From: Dirofilaria immitis
Taxonomy: Eukaryota; Nematoda; Chromadorea; Rhabditida; Onchocercidae
Direction: 5' to 3'
Assembly (NCBI GenBank): GCA_024305405.1
Contig: JAKNDB010000079.1
Coordinates: forward strand, 2,052,501-2,116,500
DNA: 64,000 bases
Positions 54,701 through 64,000 of the stretch are shown here, piece after piece (within the stretch, counting starts at the first letter, position 1; every line of letters begins with the position of its first letter). Below the pieces are notes generated by a model that did not search any database, had not been told where the DNA came from, and saw only the letters and a program-made list of their open reading frames with translations. A program made the position numbers and the translations under genes.

Positions 54701-57355
54701 TAAGCGCAAGCAATGTTCCAAACAAAATCAAAATATTCTCAACAGCGTCGTCTGAAGTACGCCACTCCCAAGTTGAATCTGGTAAATATTTCTACACTCA
54801 TTTAATAAATGTGAAAAACGGAAATACCATTATGAAATCAGTAATAAAGAATTTTGAATTTTAAATTCTAAGAGAACTGAGAAAAATTCTTAAGCGTTCC
54901 GTTATAGTATTAATAATAATTGAAATGAGAACCGTATCTTTCAGAAGAACGACCAGTTGCCTTTCGTAAAGCTCTGAAATAATGATCTCAAGTATTATAT
55001 AAAAATTTTTACTTCTATGAGTTTTGAAATCAGAGAAATTGTAATTTAAATGATTCCCCTAATAAATTCGAAATTTCCAAAGATTACTAGAGTTATCAAT
55101 ATAAGACTAACAAATATAAACTTACAATCTCAATGATGCTGCTGATTTTGAAGACAACGAAGCATTAATTTTATTATTTGAAGAGAATCCTTGTTGAGTA
55201 GCAGCAGTCAAAGTTCGAAGCATATTATCACATCGAATATTGGCATATGTTTTGATCACAGAACCTTCTGGATTATAGGTTAATAACCAACGAGCTATTT
55301 GTGTACATTGTTCAATGTTGCGCAATGTGACTAGACCACGCAGCCGAGTACTTATTACTTCTTAAATTAAACTTTAATTAAATGTCATTAAGGACTCATT
55401 AATTTTTTAATTATTTTTTGGAATTTTATGAATGCACAGCAGTTTTCATCGTTAACAATCTAACCATTAAGTAAATTAATATTAATGATGGATAGTTTAT
55501 ATTACCAATCTCCTTTAACAATACTCTGCTATATGTTATGTAATTTTTAAGGAAGTACTAAATTAAAGATAAGTAGGAATTCTTCATGATTTACAACTAA
55601 GGAACAATAGTCTTTAGAAATTTATGTTAATAAAGGATAAAATCTGAGCTCTATAAAGTTCTCCGTTTAAAATAAAAAAATTATTTGGAACTCTGATTTA
55701 TAAATAATCATTTAAAATACTATTAAATTATTATTAATAATGGAGCCTAAATGAATAGATAAAGTAAATTCTAAATCGGCATTCTTCAAAGAGCAAATTT
55801 AAGAAAATGTATTACTAGCCATATTCATTATCCAAGGACTCGCTGATAATTGCTGAATCCAATACTACTGAATTTGCAAGTAGCACATTCCGAAACTCTT
55901 TTTCAAGTGCACAGCAACCAGATTCAAAAGTCAGTCTCTGAAAAATAACATGCAATGAAATATTGTGAAAAGATCAGAAGAAAGATGAAATTTAAGCAGA
56001 TTAGAACAAATGACAAGCTGATGTGCTTTACCTTAGACTCAGTTTCACTTCATCATGCCTTACTGAATAATAACACTGGAAGAATCCATGCGTCTTTTAA
56101 TAAATAATAATTTAATCGCAATCACCATTCGATCATTCGATTCAGTATTGGCTTAGTATATGTCAATAAAACTTCTCTAATAGAGCTTAGAATGTCATCT
56201 CTCAGTCATTCATTTCTTTTGCTAATCAAACTGCCATCGAACTCTGGGACTTTTAACAGTAAACATATTACTGGATTTTTTTTATCTTTAAGTATCCAAG
56301 TCAGGTTCAAAAGTACTTTAATACTTTCGCAATAATTGACTTTTTCTAAATCGACTTTTTCGCAATAATTTATGCAATAAAATATAGAAATAAATCCCCA
56401 CAACAAATAAAAGATTAGAGTGAAGATTTTGTGCTGAATTATAAAAGAAGAAAAAACAAGAAAAAGAACCATGCTATCAAGCTGATTTTGATATGCTGGA
56501 TGGGAAGAGAAGAAAGAAATGGCTTCAGCTAGCTGTTCCATTCTTTCGATAAACTGTTCTCTATCCACAGAGGCATTTCCTTCACGTATTGAACATTCCA
56601 ATTCAGCAGCGCGACCATAAAACTGTTGCATCGCATCAACGGTTTTTAATACTTTCCGTATATCTACAGATAATTAAATAAGAAAAAAGTCAAACATTAA
56701 GTCTGTAAACATCGTCTTAAACACAGGTTTCTTGAAGTATTAGAACAAGCAGCAACTCGTCTTTTTTCCTTTTATTGAGTGTTATAAGGATCTTTTTCTG
56801 AGTGAGACAGAATGAATAAATGCATAAATTAAAACTTCAAAAAATTAATTCAGTACTCACTTGCTTGCTTTTGTCGTAAAAGAGCGGTTTTTTCATAAAG
56901 TGGAACAATACTTTGATCCAACTGTACCAGTCGGTTTTGAAAACTTTCCAACAGTGCTTTGATTTCATTATTCAAACTTCTACTCTTCTTTAGATTTTCT
57001 TCAAAAGTCTTTAACCATTCACTCTCCTAAATCGGAAGATTCCAAAACTCGTTTCTATGGATTGGAAATTCCAGATAATTAACTGCACAGAAAATACAAC
57101 TAAAAACAATGCAAATAATGCAGTTCATGTAGAAGTCAAATACGATTAACCTAAATAAGAAGGCAATATAACCGAGAAAACTGATTTAACCAATTAATTC
57201 AATTAATTTAATTATTTGATAAAGTGTCATACCATGGTATCAAAAAGGCCAATTTTTGAGATTCGACATAAAAGCAAATGAGAACAAAAAAACCTCACCT
57301 GTTGCAATTTAGCATCAACGTTTCGTGCCACATAATCATCCGAATCCGTGGACAT
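51757..57355 (-). CDS. exoc-7: exocyst complex component Exo70 (EXOC7)
   Basis: Exons in transcript order: 57355-57299 (ATG at 57355, MSTDSDDYVARNVDAKLQQ), 57026-56861, 56663-56470, 55937-55816, 55350-55126, 54973-54933, 54778-54696, 54616-54375, 53955-53806, 53721-53614, 53281-53069, 52844-52767, (a short exon possibly missing), 52353-52220, 51842-51757. About 630 residues, close to the usual 650-700. The N-terminal coiled coil (ESFQNRLVQLDQSIVPLYEK) is followed by Exo70 blocks: IARWLLTY, VPTDGNVHQITSNTLNFLNS, NNNNYIYNALQ, FNAELGRLINAQQDY and the terminal IDRLFDVTA. Exo70 binds PI(4,5)P2 and Rho/Ral GTPases and helps tether secretory vesicles at the plasma membrane. One-base losses occur near 54448 and 53202. 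The phase at the last two junctions does not fit. It shares an upstream region with the Tudor gene. Confidence 0.88.
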
Positions 57356-57811
57356 AAAACAAGTCTAAAATAAATTCATTATTTCGATAAATAGCCTAAT
57401 AAGAACCTTCCCTCTTATTACACTAAATTTCGATTCCCTTTCAGATCGCTCTTAAGTAACAAACAACAATTCTTGCAATATATCTATTCTTCTCCAACAA
57501 TATCTAATCCAACAATATGAAGCCTTTATTGTTCGGAAAATTATTTCTAACAGTGTTTCACGAGTTATAGTAAAGTTTGAAATTTTCATCAGAATTGGCA
57601 AGTTTTAAAATTTCATCAAATCAATTATTAGAATTGACTTCTCAAATGACTCTCTCATTGCGATGTATTTACGGAAACCCCGCGAACAATGAATGTCATA
57701 TAATCTTCGGAACAGCTCGTTCGTTAATGGATGGCAGAGAATGATATTATTCAGGATGGATAATACTAGTGGCCATCAATGAGTACTGAAAATTTCTCCG
57801 GAATTCAAAAC

Positions 57812-58715
57812 AAGTCAGAGATACATCATATAGTCTGAAGATTTAAAAAATTCCAAAGAACTAGCATATATGGAAGTTCCGAGTAAGTCGGGGGAGAAAC
57901 TAGATCACAAAATATAATTAGCAATAAATGCTATCTACAGTAAGTCAGAAATGCATCATATAACCCAACAATATTAGGAAACCTCATGAGCATACATTCT
58001 GGAAATTCCGAGTAAGTCGAGGGAGAAGCTATAGCACAAAATATAATTAGCAATAAATGCTATCTACAGTAAGTCAGAAATGCATCATATAACCCAACAA
58101 TATTAGGAAACCTCATGAGCATACATTCTGGAAATTCCGAGTAAGTCGAGGGAGAAACTAGATCACAAAATATAATTAGCAATAAATGCTATCTACAGTA
58201 AGTCAGAAATGCATCATATAACCCAACAATATTAGGAAACCTCATGAGCATACATTCTGGAAATTCCGAGTAAGTCGAGGGAGAAGCTATAGCACAAAAT
58301 ATAATTAGCAATAAATGCTATCTACAGTAAGTCAGAAATGCATCATATAACCCAACAATATTAGGAAACCTCATGAGCATACATTCTGGAAATTCCGAGT
58401 AAGTCGAGGGAGAAGCTATAGCACAAAATATAATTAGCAATAAATGCTATCTACAGTAAGTCAGAAATGCATCATATAACCCAACAATATTAGGAAACCT
58501 CATGAGCATACATTCTGGAAATTCCGAGTAAGTCGAGGGAGAAGCTATAGCACAAAATATAATTAGCAATAAATGCTATCTACAGTAAGTCAGAAATGCA
58601 TCATATAACCCAACAATATTAAGAAAGCCTCAAAAACGATGGCAAACATCCCAGAAGTCCCGAGTGAGTGGAGAAGAAGCTATAGCACGAGACACACTTA
58701 AATGCTAATCAATCT
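57812..58715. repeat. 129-bp tandem array, about seven copies
   Basis: Unit starts marked by aagtcag occur at about 57812, 57942, 58071, 58200, 58329, 58458 and 58587, a strict 129-base period. Each unit contains catcatataacccaacaata, aacctcatgagcatacattc, gaaattccgagtaagtcg and aaatataattagcaataaat. The inner copies are almost identical; the first and last are diverged. Two subtypes exist, 'gaaactagatcac' (A) and 'gaagctatagcac' (B), in the order A-B-A-B-B-B-B'. The array fills most of the space between the divergent exoc-7 and Tudor genes. Confidence 0.95.
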
Positions 58716-59056
58716 CTATTAAGATTGTTCCATTAAGCGATGCATTTGAATAAATATAGCTTTTGGAATGGATTTTTACTTTAATTTTTAGGGACAAAGT
58801 AAATGAATTTTATTTCAATATTGGTATAAAAGGGGAATGCTTACGTGGTTTATGATCTGCCTTACGTACGTGATCTCTGATGGGTTATGTACATATAGCA
58901 GTATTCCATTCTTTTTCAAATTCGATTATCTTCGAATTGATATAGGCCCGCATACTCAATGTCTCTTATGAGAAAGAAATACGTTGTCTTTTTAACTTAA
59001 TGCTTTCTTTTCACATGTTGTTATAAGCAAATTCAGAAATTGAAATTGTTTTGAAA

Positions 59057-62000
59057 ATGAAAAAGTGCAGGCCACTCAACGCACAACTCAGAATTGGATA
59101 GCTGAAAATGATGCATGCATGAGGTCATTGTGGTTGCGTCGAAATGGCTTTTCAGGTTTGTCTTAAATGGGATAGATTTCTCGAAAAAGTGCTGCGAAAT
59201 TCAGTGTTAAATCCATTACTTTGATACAAGTAAGAAAAATTTGAAGTGAAAGCTCTGAATTTTTTAAACTTTCCGTAAACAAAGAAAGTTGTTTAAAATG
59301 TTTATTTCGAAAATAATTTAAGTCAGATTGACGTAAATAATGTTAGAAATTATGATTTAACCGGTATTAGCTGCTATATCGCAGATAGAAAAATCTTTCT
59401 GAATATCCTAGGTATCGTGGAGTTATATTTTTCAACTCCTAGCAAGAAATAAAACTGGTTTCACTATTTACAAATTAAAGAACCATTATAAAAATAAGAT
59501 TCATAGAGATTGACTAGCCAATTTTATGAATATGAAATAGTAGACTAAAATTATTTGAATTGATTTTTAATTGATTGTATCACTAGCAGCAAAAGTAAGA
59601 TTGGATTTTGAATATGTTTATCATTACATTTGTATTTTCATATCTTTTAAATTAATGTATGCTTTGAAATACGTTAAATTGTAGTCTGCTTGGTGGCAAA
59701 AACAAAAGAGCCACCTGTAAGCTTACTTCTACCTCTTGATAGCTGCTTCGATGTGCGCATTTTACGGATCGATTATACGCATGGATTTATTTTTGCGCGC
59801 CCTCTGGCAGAAGACGATCATTACCGGGAGTTACAACAGAAACTAATAAAGCATTCGTCGACAAAACATGTTAGAGCAGAAAATTTGAATGAAGGTATAA
59901 GTGATCATCATGTTGAAATATATAACATTTTGAAAAGTTATTGCTTTCTAATACTACCCAACTTATTCTTCGTTAGGTAGGCAAACGAAATGGAAACATT
60001 TAGCAGTGGTTTTGAGATTTTTAGATACAATATATTTGGCATCCAACAATGGTCATGTATTTCGTGGAACTCTTATCGGTCAACCATCAGCAATAAATTT
60101 GATAAGTTTTAAACTTCGAACTTGATATATGGAGATTAAAAGTTATGACTGCACTTCCTAGATAAGAGAGGGGCTAGCGACTATTCGATCAGACGTGACT
60201 TTATCTTTGCATATACGGATTCCAATTTCTCAATAGTAATCGCTCATTGGCTGAATATCATTAATAGGGAAAATCATTTATTGTTCTTGAACAAATTGCT
60301 GAAATATGTTAAATTTGCAAAGACATTTCTGACAAAAAACTGCTAATCTTCACGCAAAAGATTCAAAATGTTCCGGAAAGAATAATTGAAAGCTTCATAA
60401 GTAATAATAAAAAATAAATATCTAGTTCGATTCCCATGCATGAACTCATCATCAAGCCCTTCGTTCTTCAAAGAAGTCAAGTTCTCAATCTTTCTATTGC
60501 AGCTTTATGGAATAGATATTGGTGATATGAAATTTATCAATGCACAAAGCATCTGCAAACTTCCTGCCGATCTGCAGTCAATCCCACCACTTTGCTTCTG
60601 CGGTTTCTTACCTAGTTGCACAACAAGTTTTGAATACGAGGATCTCTCATTAATAAATGAGAATAGCATTTGTTTGTGCAAAATATGTAAGTGAATGAAA
60701 TATTCTCGACCGATATAATAAAAAAATGTTCAGTTTGAAAAAAGGTCTAAGGCAAAAAATTGCTGCGAATGATGTGCGCACCAAACTTTTTGTTGCCTTC
60801 GGTTGATTTTAATAATAATTGATAAAACAAAGTAATAAAAGTTTAGTCCAATTCGTATTTAAATTATCAGTAAGCTTTTTTTCAGACAAAGTTCTTCCAC
60901 CACACTTTTCGGATTACCCAACTGTGATGTACCCCGGTTGTGTTCATCCAGTTGTACAAATTTACTGGTGTTCATAACAAATATGTGGAAGTTATTTTCA
61001 GACGAGTGAGCTTATTTGTTTTTCCTCTTAATAATTTAGTTTTTTAGATTTTTTGAATTAACGTTATATCAGAAATCAAGGACGATAATAAACAATACTG
61101 AATATTTTGGTTCACAGTGCGCTGCTTCCCGTGAAAGTTTGATCAGAAAGAGAAGGAACGATCGGAATATTGAAAAGATAAATGTTTTTCAGAGAACTTT
61201 ACAGTCTTATGATGTAAGTTTTAGAAATTTGATTTATACTGATTTCTTAATAATTTACTTCATTATCACAATGGGTATTATTATTATTTTTTTAACTGAT
61301 GATGGTATGTTTTTCTATTATTTTGTATTTTTATCATTTATTTAATTACATTTGCTTTGTTATTCACAAAAAATCTCATTGCCAGGTTTTAAGGAAAAAC
61401 TATCGTTGAGGATTAAGTAAATTTGTTATGCGTCAGAAACGGCCCTTCTAGATTACCCAGCTCTTCATTTGCGACCGACAAAGTTTCTAAATTGTGTAGC
61501 CTCTCGAAATCTATAGATAATTCATCGAAATTATCATGCAGATGAGTTCACTATGATTGTTACTGAGACTTTTTGTTTATTTGGGGATGAGTCTGATCTT
61601 TAATTTTTTTCTTTTTGTGATTTTATATTATTTTCAGAGATTCATTTAATTTTGCAGCAATTTGTGAAATCAGAGGATAATGTTGCATGCAGTGAAGTGG
61701 AGTACTTTACTTTTAAACCTTATAGTATCAAATTGCCATCTCAAATAAGAGCAATTGTAACGGCAAAAATCCGACAAAATATTTATTGGATGCGAGATGT
61801 AGACATTTTGTCCATTTTATTTGAGGTACGATATCTAAGTAGTTATTATTTTTTCAACAGCATTTTTAAAGTTTATTGTTAGTCAATAAAATATTGCTGT
61901 AAAGTTGTTTACAGACAGATTTTTATATATGCAAAGAATGTATTAAAACAAAAAACCTAAATTTCAAATCCAATAGACAAGAATTCAGTAGTTTTTTTGT

Positions 62001-64000
62001 TTTAGTCTCATTTCCTTACTTGAGATGGCTGCATTTTTTCCGTAAGAAAGAACAATCATCAGAATTCTTTCCTTTTTCAATCGTAAAAAGTCCTTTAATT
62101 TGTTTATTGAATATTCTGCACTATTTTTGTTGTTATAATTGTTTATCTTCATAGTTGATATTTTTTCAGAAAAATTTGTACCCAAAATTTTTAATTTTCT
62201 TGTTTTACAAAAGGTAGCTTTTAAACCGTTTTTTAAATTTTGCTTAATCAATGATTGGCTAAATTATTCTTCCGAATTTTTCTCGAATAGAGTGTTTTAC
62301 ATGCACGGTTTTACCAAATATATGATATTTTTAAAATTTAGCCTAATGAAGTTTTTCTAAACAGAATTTGGTTGATCCGGGAAAACATTCCAAATATAAA
62401 GCGCTTAATCAAGTGGGATGGCATGACGAGATAAGCTGCTTAGTACGCCTGAAAAAACCATTTCGAAAGTACAAATCGTATGATCGATTTTCCGTTTACC
62501 GGTGAACGTTTGATTTCGTTGGAAATATGAAAACTTTTTAAACATTGGTTTGGATACAGAATTAATTATTAGAAAAATTTTATCTTTATTTATAAAGTAT
62601 TGCGACGTGATTTTCAACTTCAAATTGTTACAGTGCGTTTTTTTGTTGCGAAATATATTCATCCTTGTAAAAATTCTTTCGAAATTCAGCTACTTGATTT
62701 AGAGTTAGATGGTTCGTGGGGCATAATGCTATTTATCACGAAAGGAAGAAATTTTAACAATATATCCTAAAAAAGTCAGTGCTCTAGTGACAAAAGTATA
62801 TTATAGAGCAATTGTCACCAATTTCCATGACGACACTTGTTTGGCGTATCTTGTTGATTTTGGTACATCGATTATATGTAACACCAAAAATTTATATAAT
62901 TTTAAAGAGCAGGTTCGTTTTAATATAATTTTATTTTTACTTGTTTATGCATCGAAAAATATTAAAGTAAAGCACATTAATTAGTGCACAAATATCCTAT
63001 TTACAGATATGCCAGGAAACAACTGTATACCTTTTTCTGAAACGAAATATTTTTAGCCTGCGGTGATACGTGAGATTTCATCTGCTGCATTCAGATGTTA
63101 TGTCAATCAAGTTTTGCAACGAGGAAGTAATGAGCGTAAGACATCCAAAGCAAGACCGTTTTGCATTTCTCACCAATCGAATTTTTGAATATTTAAAGAA
63201 ATTTCGTCGAAAAATTTAATAATTTTTGGAAATAGATTTAAAATTTCAAAGAACTGCCGCAGCGCAAAATCAATTTCTCAACCACAATATTTTCTTGCTT
63301 GAAAATCTAAAGACTTCAGGACACTGAGGTCTTTAGATTGTATCATAGAAAATGCTAACAGCACGCATATATAGTGATCTGCATCCATTTTCAGTTACTT
63401 CGGGAAAAACTGTATACTGTACAACTCCTATACTTACATGATGATTTTTACGTATGTGACATAGTGTCTGGGACGCAGTATTCAAAAAGAGAATCTGAAT
63501 CGGAATCAATTGGCAGTGAGACAAGAAATAAAAACGCTAAAAATCTAACGAGTGAGAATACAAGCACTGAAGTTGCATCAGGAGCAATAAGCGATGAAGA
63601 TTTTAATATGGAACGGAGCAATCAATTATGGTTTCAATCTCAGCCAAACAGTTTATGTTTAAGGAACAAATCCGCTAGGTTGTTAATTGTTATTTGAGTC
63701 ATTTCAAGAAGTTTTCTACTGACTTGTCAGGCGATATAAAGATATAATTTTCAGCTAAATGCATTTAAGGAATCAAGTGACGTTGACTTCGATACAACTT
63801 GATGTTCTAAAAATATCTGAAAAATTGATAATATTACTAAAGCAAAACTTGCCTCCTCCATACATATGGTTAGTATTGAGTTTCCTGCATTTTCATTGAG
63901 TTTTTCTTAAGTATAAATATTACCCAATACTACTTAACTGAGATGAATTAGTATTTGTCGCTAAATTGATAATGATATTTCCAGTCATTGGGATATAAAT
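59057..64000 (+). CDS. multi-Tudor-domain protein (3'-truncated by window edge)
   Basis: Probable exons: 59057-59155, 59685-59894, 59977-60105, 60162-~60400, 60503-60686, 60886-61005, 61118-61213, ~61423-61530, 61658-61826, 62365-62501, 62634-62912, 63057-63110, 63395-63678, ~63755-63868, 63985-edge. Restoring one A after the ATG at 59057 gives MKKVQATQRTTQNWIAENDA. Tudor signatures appear several times: CFDVRILRID...GFIFARPL; LYGIDIGDMKFINAQSICKL then LPADLQSIPP; and YYRAIVTNFHDDTCLAYLVD then FGTSIICNTKNLYNF, followed across an intron by PAVIREISSAAFRCYVNQ. The exon at 63395 adds a Ser/Glu-rich linker. Tudor proteins bind methylated Arg/Lys and often scaffold germline small-RNA granules; that role here is inference. 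TDRD-like and EKL-1-like assignments both remain open. Several frames break by one base (59060, about 60350, 60950, 62700-62760). No catalytic domain is seen in the part present. Confidence 0.7.

Noticed and set aside
60425..60440. A tRNA T-loop-like string (gttcgattcc)
   Set aside because: No acceptor, D or anticodon stem can be formed in the preceding 70 bases.
1..64000. CRISPR arrays, bacterial operons, integrated virus or transposase genes
   Set aside because: Both strands were read; the tandem repeats lack spacers, and no transposase, integrase or viral core motif was recognised.

Overview
The window looks like nuclear DNA of a nematode, most likely a clade III (filarial or other spirurid) species. 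The base composition is strongly A+T rich. The genes are made of many short exons with nematode-like junctions (GTAAGT-type donors, TTTCAG-type acceptors). There are no bacterial operons or viral genes. The species cannot be fixed from the sequence alone.

Five protein-coding genes could be rebuilt exon by exon, together with one unassigned coding-like patch. (1) 1.35-9.0 kb, + strand: a secreted protein of about 13-14 chitin-binding type-2 (peritrophin-A/CBM14) domains, resembling eggshell proteins of the C. elegans CBD-1 kind. (2) 13.6-19.7 kb, - strand: an ataxin-1-family protein with a complete AXH domain after a long Ala/Gln/Ser/Pro-rich region. (3) 35.3-43.8 kb, - strand: a Virilizer/VIRMA homologue, the scaffold of the m6A writer complex. 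(4) 45.3-50.7 kb, + strand: MARCH6/TEB4 (Doa10), an ER-membrane ubiquitin ligase. (5) 51.8-57.4 kb, - strand: exocyst subunit Exo70 (EXOC7). (6) 59.1 kb to the window edge, + strand: a multi-Tudor protein, cut by the edge. The coding-like patch lies at 44.3-44.64 kb on the - strand.

The genes alternate in strand. The chitin-binding and ataxin genes converge, VIRMA and MARCH6 diverge, MARCH6 and Exo70 converge, and Exo70 and the Tudor gene diverge across a 129-bp tandem array. The genes show no obvious shared pathway. From 19.7 to 35.3 kb there is a gene-poor stretch with micro- and minisatellites, one pre-miRNA-like hairpin (23.27-23.35 kb) and one isolated exon-like block (30.38-30.50 kb).

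The main caution is that all six genes contain apparent frameshifts. In nearly every case one base is missing, mostly inside a homopolymer, and restoring it recovers the conserved protein. This looks like consensus error in a long-read assembly rather than gene decay. Automatic gene models here will be fragmented or called pseudogenes. Exon boundaries below are hand-read from splice sites and reading phase and may be off by a few bases.
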